Counted from the first letter of the stretch, positions 32,116 to 45,405 are shown. The stretch is 64,000 nt of DNA from Heterobasidion occidentale (GCA_039111635.1 JBCAQO010000009.1:1364001-1428000), one strand, 5' to 3'. Notes: generated by a model not told the origin, from the letters alone. Translations and numbers: made by a program.

Positions 32116-35100
32116 ATGTCTGACCCCTCATTCGCTCTCCCTTCTGTCTCCCCTCTCAATAATCGCAACTATCCTTCCTGGTCCAAGGAGATCAAGGCCT
32201 GGCTTCGTCTCAAAGGCCTGTGGCTTTTGGTCTCTGGTGATGAGACAGCCCCTGTTGGCACGAAGGAAAAGCCTGCTGAGGCAAGGGAGGTGGCAGAGTG
32301 GAAGAGGAACGCTCAGAAGGCTGCTGGTGCGCTCTTACTTTCGGTTGAGGAGCAGTTCAGAGGCGTTTTGGACGGCATTGAGGACGACCCCATTGCCATT
32401 TGGACCACACTGGAGGAGCAGTTCAACAAGAAGTCTGCTGGATCGCGTTTCAACGCGATGGAGGACCTCTTTTCAATCAAGAAGCGCAACGATGAGTCCC
32501 TCCAGTCCCTCATCCATCGTGTGGACGAGTCTATGCGCGTCCTGAGGAACCTCCGCGACTCTGGCTTCGATCTCAAGAAGCAGGACGAGGAGCTCACTTG
32601 CATGGCGCTCTTGTGGTCTCTCCCCTCCGAGTTTGACACCTTCCGCTCCTCCCTCAGTCTCATGGACGTCTTGTCTCGCTCCAAGCTCGAGGACGCGTTC
32701 AGGCGCGAGGATTTGAACCGTGCGCGTCGTTCTGATGCCACAGACTCTGCACAGGCCCTTGTGGCATCCTTTCCTTCATCCCCCTCCTCTTCCTCTACCT
32801 CCTACAAACGTTCCAAGCAGCCCAGGAAGCAGTACAAGTGCGACTTCTGCGGTGCCACTGGCCACACTGATGACAGGTGCTTCAAGAGGATCAATGAGGA
32901 GCTGAAGAAGTCGAAGCCACACCAGGCCCACTCGGTTCAGGCCCCTGAGGCCTCTGGTCCGATGCAGTTTGCAGGCAATGCAAGTTTTCGTTCCCCTGCT
33001 CCATCCCCTTCGTCCACAGCCCCCTCACTCGTCACTGACCTCGATTGGAACGCGGACACAGGTGCGACCTCTCATATGACGCCCCATCGCCACTGGCTTC
33101 GCAACTATCGTCCCTTCATCGTCCCCATTCGTCTTGCAGACTCGTCTGTCATCTACTCTGCTGGTGTTGGGACTGTGGTGTTCAATCCGGTTGTTGGAGG
33201 CAAGAGGGCGCAATCTGTGGAGTTCTCAAACGTCCTGCATGTCCCTGATCTTGGCTGTAATCTCCTGTCTGTGCTGTATTTGACTCAGCACAAGCACTTT
33301 TCTGTGCTAATAGAAGGATCTTCGATGCATTTCTCCCGGGACGGTGCAGTGTGGTTTATGGCGATCGTTCCTGATGGTTCCAACAACGCTTATCTCCAAG
33401 GGACCACCTCCACCGTTGTTTTGCAGTCTGCTGGTGCCGCTTCTACTCTCCCTCTTGATTTGTCCTTGTGGCATCGTCGTCTCTGCCACCACCACCATGC
33501 TGGGGTGCAAAGGATGGTCAAGGAACGACTCGTTACTGGTCTACAGCTCGATTCGGACGTGCAGCCTGACCCTGTGTGCGAGCCCTGTCTCTCTGGCAAG
33601 ATGCACGCTCACCCCTTCCCTTCCACTGGCTCTGTGACCTCCAAACCGCTTGAACTCGTCCACTCTGATCTCCATGGTCCTCTCCCTGTTGCCACTCACT
33701 CTGGAATGCGCTACTGGATCACCTTCATTGATGAGTTCACCAAGCTCAAGGTGGTCTATGTCCTGCGCTTGAAGAGCGACGCGTTTGAGGCCTTCAAGCG
33801 CTACAAGGCCTATGTGGAGAACCTCACTGGACAGCGCATTTTGGCTCTGCAGGATGACAAGGGAGGAGAGTACATGTCCAATGCCTGGGACGTGTTTTGT
33901 TTGGAGCATGGGATCGCTAGGAGGCACACGGCACGCAATCGGCCACAGCAGAACGGCGTGGCAGAGCGTGCCAATCGCACCATCATGGAGGCCCTCACTG
34001 CCATGCTCTCTGAATCGCGTTTGCCGCTTGTTTTCTGGGGCGAGGCTCTGCTGCTTATGTGCACGTCTGGAATCGACTCTGGACGTCTACCCTGAAGGGC
34101 AAGACGCCATTTGAGATGGTCAATGGGAAGAAGCCGGACGTTTCGCACTTGCGGGTCTGGGGCTGCTTGGCTTATGTGCATGTGCAGAGGGACAAAAGGG
34201 ATGGATTTGGATCGCATATGGAGAAGTGCGTGTTTATTGGGTACCCTGAGGGCTACAAGGCGTGGAAGTTCTACAATCCTGCGACTCGGAAGGTCATTAT
34301 TTCGGAAAGGGCAGACTTTGATGAGCGATTCTTTCCTGGGACTCGCCACTTTGATGCTAACACCCAGTCTGCCACCCCTCCTCCTTCGTCTCTGTTCAGT
34401 CTTTGGGATGCAGATGTTGATCCGGTGCCGATTCTGGGGGGGGAAGCAGATGCTCCTCCTCCTGCTGGTCACCTGGAAGACGCTCCCATCAATCAGGATC
34501 ATCCTGTGGCAGACCCAGCACCTCCTCCACCTCTTGCTCCTGTTGTTGCCCCTCCTGATGCTCCCCCTCCTGTCATTCCGGCGCCACCTCCTGCTCTCAG
34601 AACACGCTCTAGGAATCGCTCTGCCACCCCTGAACCAGGTCCATCTGTTACTCGACGCTCTACTCGCACTCGTCGCGCTCCTGGTGAATGGTGGAAGCTG
34701 CGGACGCTGCCTGCAGACGATGATGCTCATTCGGACTCCGCTCAGGACGCCCCTGATGCTTCTGGAGATGCAGAGATGGAACCCATTGTTGAGGATGCAT
34801 TTCTGGCTGAAGTCGAGCGTGCCCTGTTCATCTCTGGTGCTGAAAAGGCTGAGCCGTCGACGTATCGTCAGGCAATGAAGCGCCCTGATGCAGATGAGTG
34901 GCAGAAGGCGGCAGAGGAAGAGATGGAGGCGCATGCTCGGAATCGCACCTGGGACATTGTTCCACTGCCTGAGGGCTGCAAAGCGATCGGTTCTCGTTGG
35001 GTTTTCAAGGTGAAGCACAACACGGATGGCTCTGTCGAACGCTACAAGGCTCGTCTCGTTGCCAAGGGCTTCAGTCAGCGCCCTGGGTTTGATTATTTCG

Positions 35101-36414
35101 AGACATTTGCCCCCACAGCCAAGTTTGCAGCCATTCGTGCGATCCTTGCTCTCTCTGCCCTCGAGGACTTTCACCTGCGCTCTGTGGACATCTCTCATGC
35201 GTTTATCAATGGCGATCTGGACACTGTGGTGTATATGGAGCAGCCTGAGGATTTGAGCAGGGAGGTCCTGAGATGGTCTGTCGCTTGATGAAGGGCTTGT
35301 ATGGGCTGAAGCAGGCGAGTCGGCTGTGGTACAGGAAGCTCAAGGCGGTACTGGAGCGCATGGGATTCAAGGCGATCTACTCTGACAACAGCATCTATGT
35401 CTATGCCAAGGATCAGGTCAAGGTCATTCTGCCTGTCTTTGTGGATGACTGCACTTTTGCGTCGAATTCCTTGTCCCTGCTCGATGATCTTGTCGTTGAG
35501 CTCTCTAGGTCGTTCAAGCTTCGCGATTTGGGACCCACCACCGCTCTTCTTGGGATAGAGATTGCCAGGGATCGCGCGAATCGTCGCCTGATGCTCTCCC
35601 AGCGCCAGTACATCCTAGACATGCTGGAGCGTTACGGACAGGCCGACTCGACCCTGTGAAGACTCCCATGGTCCCTGGCACCAATCTCTCTGTCTCCATG
35701 GCCCCTGCATCGACTGAGGACAAGGAGTACATGAAGAAGGTTCCCTACATCTCTGCTGTCGGTTCCTGCTGTTCCTTGCACTCGCCACTCGTCCTGACAT
35801 CGCCCACACGGTCTCTGTCCTATGCCGTTTTAACTCGAATCCTGGGATTGGCACTGGAAGGCTGTGAAGCATTTGTTTCGCTATCTGAGAGGCACCCTGG
35901 ATTATCGACTTGTCTATGGCCCCACTGACTCCAAGGAGCTCTTCACCTCGTTCTGTGATGCTGATCATGCAGGCAACCCTGACAACGGACGGTCCACCAG
36001 TGGATATGTGTGCGCATTGGCTCTGGAGCGATCAGCTGGAGCTCCAAGCTCCAGGGACTCGTTGCACAGTCGACCACAGAGGCAGAATTCATTGCTGCCG
36101 TTGATGCGGGCCGGGAGATCGTCTGGATGCGCAATTTGCTCACTGAACTTGGCTACTCCCTCTCTGAGCCGTCGATTCTCCGCGTTGATAACCAGTCGGC
36201 TGTTGCAGTTAGCAAGAATCCAGAGCACCATGGGCGCATGAAGCATCTCGATCTTCGTTTCTTTTGGCTCAGAGACCAGGTAGAGGCTGGTGTGATTGCT
36301 CCAGCCTACGTTCCTACTGCGGACAACGCTGCGGACATCCTGACGAAGGCTGTTCCACCTGAGAAGGTGAAGATTTGCTGCAGCTTGATGGGACTAGAGG
36401 ATCTGCCGCATTAG
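32116..36414 (+). pseudogene. Gag-Pol polyprotein of copia D, six single-base deletions
   Basis: ATG at 32116 to TAG at 36412-36414, 4,299 bp. Six missing bases (near 34050, 35250, 35651, 35766, 35850 and 36010) exactly explain the difference from 4,305 bp. With them this would be a 1,434-residue protein. Gag has a CCHC knuckle at residues 242-255. PR has its DTGA Asp at about 314. IN has Asp 518, Asp 581 and Glu 617 (35 residues between the last two). RT has FVDD at about 1111-1112, and RNase H is near the C-terminus. The G-run at 34436-34443 has eight G, so IN and RT share one frame. It is annotated as broken, but the deletions may be sequencing errors. Confidence 0.88.
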
Positions 36415-36457
36415 GAGGGTGTTTTGGATGCTCTAGAGGCGTGGAATCAGGAGGGTG

Positions 36458-36974
36458 TGTTGTTTGTGGCCGTTCTGGTTGATGTGGCATGGGTGCCACA
36501 TGCGTGCCACCTATGGGACTCAGTGATTACTCGCCTCTGCAGCTGGGAGCGGCCCTAGAGCCACTCCCAGAGCGGGTATATTGCTTTCTTTCTCCTTTTG
36601 GACTGTCTCATTTTGTTTCCACCTTGTCTCACTTTGTTTCAGTTGTTTCACCGGGTTAGCCGGTTGAGGCGGTCCTGTGTGATGTCACTGACACTCCGGA
36701 CCGACCTCCAGGTGGAGCTTTTGACCGCTTTGTAAGGTGGACCACCTCTAATGACCCGTTGATGTCATACCTTCCTTTTTCGTTTCTTATTGTTCTCTGT
36801 AGCTTAAATACCCGTGGTCCGAGGGCGATTCTTTCTTCAGACTCTTACCCTCCGGACCACAGGTGCGCTCCCTTCTGTTCGTTGTATCTACTTTAGACTC
36901 TTACCCTCCGGACCACAGAGCTTCTTTTTGGCACTCTCTCTGTGCCAGTCGCTTCGTTGTCACTGCGCTCAACA
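36458..36974 (+). repeat. 3' LTR of copia D
   Basis: 517 bp, apparently identical to the 5' LTR, preceded by the polypurine tract CAGGAGGGTG. Confidence 0.95.
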
Positions 36975-36979
36975 GGTCC

Positions 36980-37260
36980 ACCTTACAAAGCGGTCAAAAG
37001 CTCCACCTGGAGGTCGGTCCGGAGTGTCAGTGACATCACACAGGACCGCCTCAACCGGCTAACCCGGTGAAACAACTGAAACAGAGTGAGACAAGGTGGA
37101 AACAAAGTGAGACAGTCCAAAAGGAGAAAGAAAGCAATATACCCGCTCTGGGAGTGGCTCTAGGGCCGCTCCCAGCTGCAGAGGCGAGTAATCAATGAGT
37201 CCCATAGGTGGCACGCATGTGGCACCCATGCCACATCAACTAGAACGGCCACAAACAACA
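36980..37260 (-). repeat. 3' LTR of copia E, right part
   Basis: The remaining 281 bp of the LTR broken by copia D, ending CAAACAACA. The internal region of E follows directly. Confidence 0.95.
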
Positions 37261-37303
37261 CACCCTCCTGATTGCACGCCTCTAGAGCGTCCAAAACACC
37301 CTC

Positions 37304-38228
37304 CTAATGCGCCAGATCCTCTAGTCCCATCAAGCTGCAGCAAATCTTCACCTTCTCAGGTGGAACAGCCTTCGTCAGGATGTCCGCAGCGTTGTCCGCA
37401 GTAGGAACGTAGGCTGGAGCAATCACACCAGCCTCTACCTGGTCCCTGAGCCAAAAGAAACGAAGATCGAGATGCTTCATGCGCCCATGGTGCTCTGGAT
37501 TCTTGCTAACTGCAACAGCCGACTGGTTATCGACGCGGAGAACCGACGGCTCAGACAGGGAGTAGCCAAGTTCAGTGAGCAAATTGCGCATCCAGACGAT
37601 CTCCCGGCCAGCATCAACAGCAGCAATGAACTCAGCCTCTGTGGTCGACTGTGCAACGAGTCCCTAGAGCTTGGAGCTCCAGCTGATCGCTCCAGAGCCA
37701 ATGCGCAACACATATCCACTGGTGGACCGTCCGTTGTCAGGGTTGCCTGCATGATCAGCATCACAGAACGAGGTGAAGAGCTCCTTGGAGTCTGTGGGGC
37801 CATAGACCAGTCGATAATCCAGGGTGCCTCTCAGGTAGCGAAACAAATGCTTCACAGCCTTCCAGTGCCCAATCCCAGGATTCGAGTTGAAACGGCACAG
37901 GACAGAGACCGTGTGGGCGATGTCAGGACAAGTGGCAAGTGCAAGGAACAGCAAGGAACCAACAGCAGAGATGTAGGGAACCTTCTTCATGTACTCCTTG
38001 TCCTCAGTCAATACAGGGGCCATGGAGACAGAGAGATTGGTGCCAGGGACCATGGGGGTCTTCACAGGGGTCGAGTCGGTCTGTCCGTAACGCTCCAGCA
38101 TGTCTAGGATGTACTGGCACTGGGAGAGCATCAGGCGACGATTCGCGCGATCCCTGGCAATCTCTATCCCAAGAAGAGCGGTGGTGGGTCCCAAATCGCG
38201 AAGCTTGAACGACCTAGAGAGCTCAACG
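37304..38228 (-). pseudogene. Copia E polyprotein, end of RT and RNase H
   Basis: C-terminal segment with the RT end (LGPTTALLGIEIARD, LATCPDIAHTVSVLCRF) and RNase H (DADHAGNPDNGRSTSGY, STTEAEFIAAVDAG). It ends in DLAH and a stop at 37304. The solo LTR (CAACG duplication) cuts it at 38228. Joined with 38751-39314 and 44911-47727 it gives 4,306 bp, one more than 1,435 codons. Confidence 0.92.
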
Positions 38229-38745
38229 TGTTGAGCGCAGTGACAACGAAGCGACTGGCACAGAGAGAGTGCCAAAAAGAAGCTCTGTGGTCCGGAGGGT
38301 AAGAGTCTAAAGTAGATACAACGAACAGAAGGGAGCGCACCTGTGGTCCGGAGGGTAAGAGTCTGAAGAAAGAATCGCCCTCGGACCACGGGTATTTAAG
38401 CTACAGAGAACAATAAGAAACGAAAAAGGAAGGTATGACATCAACGGGTCATTAGAGGTGGTCCACCTTACAAAGCGGTCAAAAGCTCCACCTGGAGGTC
38501 GGTCCGGAGTGTCAGTGACATCACACAGGACCGCCTCAACCGGCTAACCCGGTGAAACAACTGAAACAAAGTGAGACAAGGTGGAAACAAAATGAGACAG
38601 TCCAAAAGGAGAAAGAAAGCAATATACCCGCTCTGGGAGTGGCTCTAGGGCCGCTCCCAGCTGCAGAGGCGAGTAATCACTGAGTCCCATAGGTGGCACG
38701 CATGTGGCACCCATGCCACATCAACCAGAACGGCCACAAACAACA
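38229..38745 (-). mobile_element. Solo copia LTR (517-bp type) inside copia E
   Basis: A 517-bp LTR with TCCGGACC and CTCAGTG variants as in copia D, flanked by CAACG (38224-38228, 38746-38750). It marks a second element that was inserted and then excised by LTR recombination. Confidence 0.95.
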
Positions 38746-38750
38746 CAACG

Positions 38751-39314
38751 ACCAGATCATCGAGCAGGGACAAGGAATTCGACGCAAAAGTGCAGTCATC
38801 CACAAAGACAGGCAGAATGACCTTGACCTGATCCTTGGCATAGACATAGATGCTGTTGTCAGAGTAGATCACCTTGAATCCCATGCGCTCCAGGACCGCC
38901 TTGAGCTTCCTGTACCACAGCCGACTCGCCTGCTTCAGCCCATACAAGCCCTTCATCAAGCGACAGACCATCTCAGGACCTCCCTGCTCAAATCCTTCAG
39001 GCTGCTCCATATACACCACAGTGTCCAGATCACCATTGATAAACGCATGAGAGATGTCCACAGAGCGCAGGTGAAAGTCCTCGAGGGCAGAGAGAGCAAG
39101 GATCGCACGAATGGCTGCAAACTTGGCTGTGGGGGCAAATGTGTCGAAATAATCAAACCCAGGTCGCTGACTGAAGCCCTTGGCGACGAGACGAGCCTTG
39201 TAGCGTTCAACAGAGCCATCCGTGTTGTGCTTCACCTTGAAAACCCAACGAGAACCGATCACCTTGCAGCCCTCAGGGAGTGGAACAATGTCCCAGGTGC
39301 GATTCCGAGCATGG
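38751..39314 (-). pseudogene. Copia E polyprotein, middle RT segment
   Basis: It carries RT from FKVKHNTDGSVERYKARLV through HAFINGDLD, LMKGLYGLKQASRLWY and FVDD, all intact. It lies between the solo LTR and copia F, each with its own duplication. Confidence 0.92.
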
Positions 39315-39845
39315 TGTTGTTTGTGGCCGTTCTGGTTGATGTGGCATGGGTGCCACATGCGTGCCACCTATGGGACTCATTGATTACTCGCCTCTGCAGT
39401 TGGGAGCGGCCCTAGAGCCACTCCCAGAGCGGGTATATTGCTTTCTTTCTCCTTTTGGACTGTCTCACTTTGTTTCCACCTTGTCTCACTTGGTTTCAGT
39501 TGTTTCACCGGGTTAGCCGGCTGAGGCGGTCCTGTGTGATGTCATTGACACTCCGGACCGACCTCCAGGTGGAGCTTTTGACCGCTTTGTAAGGTGGACC
39601 ACCTGTAATGACCCGTTGATGTCATACCTTCCTTTTTCGTTTCTTATTGTTCTCTGTAGCTTAAATACCCGTGGTCCGAGGGCGATTCTTTCTTCAGACT
39701 CTTACCCTCTGGACCACAGGTGCGCTCCCTTCTGTTCTTTGTATCTACTTCAGACTCTTACCCTCTGGACCACAGTCCTGTCGTTATAGAGCTTCTTTTT
39801 GGCACTCTCTCTGTGCCAGTCGCTTCGTTGTCACTGCGCTCAACA
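39315..39845 (+). repeat. 5' LTR of copia F
   Basis: 531 bp, followed by the primer-binding site GGTTATGGGCCC. Confidence 0.95.
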
Positions 39846-40039
39846 GGTTATGGGCCCTGCGCTCTAGCGACTTTGCTCTACATCGTTTTATCGACTCTTT
39901 CTGGTCCCCCATCAGCTGTGCCACACCTTTCTGGCCACACCCCATTGCTGCCACATCTTCCCCATTGCTTTCCCTGCCTTTCCTATCGTCCCACATCGCT
40001 TCCAACACCTTTCCCTGCTCGTGCCACTCGTGCCACACC

Positions 40040-43000
40040 ATGTCTGACCCCTCATTCGCTCTCCCTTCTGTCTCCCCTCTCAATAATCGCAACTACCCTT
40101 CCTGGTCAAAGGAGATCAAGGCCTGGCTTCGTCTCAAAGGCCTGTGGCTTCTGGTCTCTGGTGATGAGACAGCCCCTGTTGGCTCGAAGGAGAAGCCTGC
40201 TGAGGCAAGGGAGGTGGCAGAGTGGAAGAGGAATGCTCAGAAGGCTGCTGGTGCGCTCTTACTTTCGGTTGAGGAGCAGTTCAGAGGCGTTTTGGATGGC
40301 ATTGAGGACGACCCCATCGCTATTTGGACCACATTGGAGGAGCAGTTCAACAAGAAGTCTGCTGGTTCGCGTTTCAACGCGATGGAGGACCTCTTTTTGA
40401 TCAAGAAGCGCAACGATGAGTCCCTCCAGTCCCTCATTCATCGTGTGGACGAGTCTATGCGCGTCCTGAGGAACCTCCGCGACTCTGGCTTCGATCTCAA
40501 GAAGCAGGACGAGGAGCTGACTTGCATGGCGCTCTTGTGGTCTCTCCCCTCCGAGTTTGACACCTTCCGCTCCTCCCTCAGTCTCATGGACGTCTTGTCT
40601 CGCTCCAAGCTCGAGGACGCGTTCAGGCGCGAGGATTTGAACCGTGCGCGTCGTTCTGATGCCACAGACTCTGCACAGGCCCTTGTGGCATCCTTTCCTT
40701 CATCCTCCTCCTCTTCCTCCACCTCCTACAGACGTTCCAGGCCCCAGGAAGCAGTACAAGTGCGATTTCTGCGGTGCCACTGGCCACACTGATGACAGGT
40801 GCTTCAAGAGGATCAATGAGGAGCTGAAGAAGTCCAAGCCACACCAGGCCCACTCGGTTCAGGCCCCTGAAGCCTCTGGTCCGATGCAGTTTGCAGGCAA
40901 TGCAAGTTTTCGTTCCCCTGCTCCATCCCCTTCGTCCACAGCCCCCTCACTCGTCACTGACCTCGATTGGAACGCGGACACAGGTGCGACCTCTCATATG
41001 ACGCCCCATCGCCACTGGCTTCGCAACTATCGTCCCTTTGTCGTCCCCATTCGTCTTGCAGACTCGTCTGTCATCTACTCTGCTGGTGTTGGGACTGTAG
41101 TGTTCAATCCGGTCATTGGAGGCAAGAGGGCGCAGTCTGTGGAGTTCTCAAACGTCCTGCATGTTCCTGATCTTGGTTGTAATCTCCTGTCTGTGCTGTA
41201 TTTGACTCAGCACAAGCACTTTTCTGTGCTAATAGAAGGATGTTCGATGCATTTCTCCCGGGACGGTGCAGTGTGGTTTATGGCGATCGTTCCTGATGGT
41301 TCCAACAACGCCTATCTCCAAGGGACCACCTCCACCGTTGTTTTGCAGTCTGCTGGTGCCGCTTCTACTCTCCCTCTTGATTTGTCCCTGTGGCATCGTC
41401 GTCTCTGCCACCACCACCATGCTGGGGTGCAGAAGATGGTCAAGGAACGACTCGTTACTGGTCTACAGCTCGATTCGGACGTGCAGCCTGACCCTGTGTG
41501 CGAACCCTGTCTCTCTGGCAAGATGCACGCTCACCCCTTCCCCTCCACTGGCTCTGTCACCTCCAAGCCGCTTGAACTCGTCCATTCTGATCTCCATGGT
41601 CCTCTCCCTGTTGCCACTCACTCTGGAATGCGCTACTGGATCACCTTCATTGATGAGTTCACCAAGCTCAAAGTGGTCTATGTCCTGCGCTTGAAGAGCG
41701 ACGCGTTTGAGGCCTTCAAGCGCTACAAGGCCTATGTGGAGAATCTGACTGGACAGCGCATTTTGGTTGCAGGATGACAAGGGAGGAGAGTACATGTCTA
41801 ATGCCTGGGACTCGTTTTGTTTGGAGCATGGGATCACTAGGAGGCACACGGCGCGCAATCGGCCACAGCAGAACGGCGTGGCAGAGCGTGCCAATCGCAC
41901 CATCATGGAGGCCCTCACTGCCATGCTCTCTGAATCGCGTTTGCCGCTTGTTTTCTGGGGCGAGGCTCTGGCCGCTTATGTGCACGTCTGGAATCGACTC
42001 TGGACATCTACCCTGAAGGGCAAGACGCCATTTGAGATGGTCCATGGAAAGAAACCAGATGTTTCGCACTTGCGGGTCTGGGGCTGCTTGGCTTATGTGC
42101 ATGTGCAGAGGGACAAAAGGGATGGATTTGGATCGCATATGGAGAAGTGCGTGTTTATTGGGTACCCTGAGGGCTACAAGGCGTGGAAGTTCTACAATCC
42201 TGCGACTCGGAAGGTCATTATTTCGGAAAGGGCAGACTTTGATGAGCGATTCTTTCCTGGGACTCGCCACTTTGATGCTAACACCCAGTCTGCCACCCCT
42301 CCTCTTCGTCTCTGTTTAGTCTTTGGGATGCAGATGTTGATCCGGTGCCGATTCTGGGGGGGGAAGCAGATGCTCCTCCTCCTGCTGGTCACCTGGAAGA
42401 CGCTCCCATCGATCAGGATCATCCTGTGCAGACCCAGCACCTCCACCCTCTTGCTCCTGTTGTGTCCCTCCTGATGCTCCCCCTCCTGTCATTCCAGCGC
42501 CACCTCCTGCTCTCAGAACACGCTCTAGGAATCGCTCTGCCACCCCTGAACCAGGTCCATCTGTACTCGACGCTCTACTCGCACTCGTCGCGCTCCTGGG
42601 AATGGTGGAAGCTAGACGCTGCCTGCAGACGATGATGCTCATTCAGACTCCGCTGAGGACGCCCCTGATGCTTCTGGAGATGCAGAGATGGAACCCATTG
42701 TTGAGGACGCATTTCTGGCTGAAGTCGAGCGTGCATTGTTCACCTCTGGTGCTGAAAAGGCTGAGCCCTCGACGTATCGTCAGGCGATGAAGCGTCCTGA
42801 TGCAGATGAGTGGCAGAAGGCGGCAGAGGAAGAGATGGAGGCCCATGCTCGGAATCGCACCTGGGACATTGTTCCACTCCCTGAGGGCTGCAAGGCGATT
42901 GGTTCGCGTTGGGTTTTCAAGGTGAAGCACAACACGGATGGCTCTGTCGAGCGCTACAAGGCTCGTCTCGTCGCCAAGGGCTTCAGTCAGCGCCCTGGAT

Positions 43001-44331
43001 TCGATTATTTCGAGACATTCGCCCCCACAGCCAAGTTTGCAGCCATTCGTGCGATCCTTGCTCTCTCTGCCCTCGAGGACTTTCACCTGCGCTCTGTGGA
43101 CATCTCCCATGCGTTCATCAATGGCGATCTGGACACTGTGGTTTATATGGAGCAGCCTGAAGGATTTGAGCAGGGAGGACCTGAGATGGTGTGTCGCTTG
43201 ATGAAGGGCTTGTATGGGCTGAAGCAGGCGAGTCGGCTATGGTACAGGAAGCTCAAGGCGGCACTGGAGCGCATGGGATTCAAGGCGATCTACTCTGACA
43301 ACAGCATCTATGTCTATGCCAAGGATCAGGTCAAGGTCATTCTGCCAGTCTTTGTGGATGACTGCACTTTTGCATCGAATTCCTTGTCCCTGCTCGATGA
43401 TCTTGTTGTTGAGCTCTCTAGGTCGTTCAAGCTTCGCGATTTGGGACCCACCACCGCTCTTCTTGGGATAGAGATTGCCAGGGATCGCGTGAATCGTCGC
43501 CTGATGCTCTCCCAGCGCCAGTACATCCTAGACATGCTGGAGCGTTACGGACAGGCCAACTCGACCCCTATGAAGACCCCCATGGTCCCTGGCACCAATC
43601 TCTCTGTCTCCATGGCCCCTGTATCGACTGAGGACAAGGAGTACATGAAGAAGGTTCCCTACATCTCTGCTGTTGGTTCCTTGCTGTTCCTTGCACTCGC
43701 CACTCGTCCTGACATCGCCCACACGGTCTCTGTCCTGTGCCGTTTCAACTCGAATCCTGGGATTGCGCACTGGAAGGCTGTGAAGCATTTGTTTCGCTAT
43801 CTGAGAGGCACCCTGGATTATCGACTCGTCTATGGCCCCACTGACTCCAAGGAGCTCTTCACCTCGTTCTGTGATGCTGATCATGCAGGCAACCCGGACA
43901 ACGGACGGTCCACCAGTGGATATGTGTTGCGCATTGGCTCTGGAGCGATCAGCTGGAGCTCCAAGCTCCAGGGACTCGTTGCACAGTCGACCACAGAGGC
44001 AGAATTCATTGCTGCCGTTGATGCGGGCCGGGAGATCGTCTGGATGCGGAATTTGCTCACTGAACTTGGCTACTCCCTCTCTGAGCCGTCGATTCTCCGC
44101 GTCGATAACCAGTCGGCCGTTGCAGTTAGCAAGAATCCAGAGCACCATGGGCGGATGAAGCATCTCGATCTTCGTTTCTTTTGGCTCAGGGACCAGGTAG
44201 AGGCTGGTGTGATTGCGCCAGCCTACGTTCCTACTGCTGAGAACGCTGCGGACATCCTGACGAAGGCTGTTCCACCTGAGAAGGTGAAGATTTGCTGCAG
44301 CTTGATGGGACTAGAGGATCTGCCGCATTAG
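40040..44331 (+). pseudogene. Gag-Pol polyprotein of copia F, thirteen bases deleted
   Basis: ATG at 40040 to the stop at 44331, 4,292 bp. Eight deletion sites sum to the 13 missing bases: two near 40742, two near 41766, one near 42304, and a cluster of eight bases at five sites between 42428 and 42615 in the linker after IN. Gag, PR, IN and RT-RNase H motifs match the other copies. RT-RNase H is open from 42688 to the end. The G-run (42356-42363) has eight G. No insertion is seen, only deletions. Confidence 0.88.
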
Positions 44332-44374
44332 GAGGGTGTTATGAACACTGTAGAGGCGTGGAATCAGGAGGGTG

Positions 44375-44905
44375 TGTTGTTTGTGGCCGTTCTGGTTGAT
44401 GTGGCATGGGTGCCACATGCGTGCCACCTATGGGACTCATTGATTACTCGCCTCTGCAGTTGGGAGCGGCCCTAGAGCCACTCCCAGAGCGGGTATATTG
44501 CTTTCTTTCTCCTTTTGGACTGTCTCACTTTGTTTCCACCTTGTCTCACTTCGTTTCAGTTGTTTCACCGGGTTAGCCGGCTGAGGCGGTCCTGTGTGAT
44601 GTCATTGACACTCCGGACCGACCTCCAGGTGGAGCTTTTGACCGCTTTGTAAGGTGGACCACCTGTAATGACCCGTTGATGTCATACCTTCCTTTTTCGT
44701 TTCTTATTGTTCTCTGTAGCTTAAATACCCGTGGTCCGAGGGCGATTCTTTCTTCAGACTCTTACCCTCTGGACCACAGGTGCGCTCCCTTCTGTTCTTT
44801 GTATCTACTTCAGACTCTTACCCTCTGGACCACAGTCCTGTCGTTATAGAGCTTCTTTTTGGCACTCTCTCTGTGCCAGTCGCTTCGTTGTCACTGCGCT
44901 CAACA
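44375..44905 (+). repeat. 3' LTR of copia F
   Basis: 531 bp, almost identical to the 5' LTR, followed by the CATGG duplication. Confidence 0.95.
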
Positions 44906-44910
44906 CATGG

Positions 44911-45405
44911 GCCTCCATCTCTTCCTCTGCCGCCTTCTGCCACTCATCTGCATCAGGGCGCCTCATTGCCTGACGATACGTCGACGGCTCAGCCTTTTCA
45001 GCACCAGAGGTGAACAGGGCACGCTCGACTTCAGCCAGAAATGTGTCCTCAACAATGGGTTCCATCTCTGCATCTCCAGAAGCATCAGGGGCGTTTTGAG
45101 CGGAGTCCGAATGAGCATCATCGTCTCCAGGCAGCGTCCTAAGCTTCCACCATTCACCAGGAGCGCGACGAGTGCGAGTAGAGCGTCGAGTAACAGATGG
45201 ACCTGGTTCAGGGGTGGCAGAGCGATTCCTAGAGCGTGTTCTGAGAGCAGGAGGTGGCGCCGGAATGACAGGAGGGGGAGCATCAGGAGGGACAACAACA
45301 GGAGCAAGAGGTGGAGGAGGTGCTGGGTCTGCCACAGGATGATCCTGATTGATGGGAGCGTCTTCCAGGTGACCAGCAGGAGGAGGAGCATCTGCTTCCC
45401 CCCCC
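44911..45405 (-). pseudogene. Copia E polyprotein, IN/RT linker segment
   Basis: Proline- and arginine-rich linker (VIPAPPPALRTRSRNRSATP) and the first RT residues (SGAEKAEPSTYRQAMRRP). It is in the +1 frame relative to IN because the junction run has nine bases. Copia F interrupts it at 44910. Confidence 0.88.

Larger units (their letters stand above)
31405..36974 (+). mobile_element. Copia D: youngest copy, with identical LTRs
   Basis: 5,570 bp with two 517-bp LTRs that read identically by eye, inserted in the 3' LTR of copia E with the duplication GGTCC (31400-31404, 36975-36979). It belongs to the 517-bp LTR subfamily (TCCGGACC in place of TCTGGACC, 14 bp lost before AGCTTCTTTTTGG), which also includes the solo LTR at 38229. 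Confidence 0.95.
39315..44905 (+). mobile_element. Copia F: full-length copy inside copia E
   Basis: 5,591 bp with two 531-bp LTRs, inserted in the RT part of E with the duplication CATGG (39310-39314, 44906-44910). I saw one difference between the LTRs (TTGGTTTC versus TTCGTTTC). Confidence 0.95.

Noticed and set aside
33810..35198. 462-codon minus-strand ORF in copia D, with shorter versions in the other copies
   Set aside because: It is antisense to IN-RT and shows no domain. It is kept open by the codon bias of the sense strand and varies with every sense indel.
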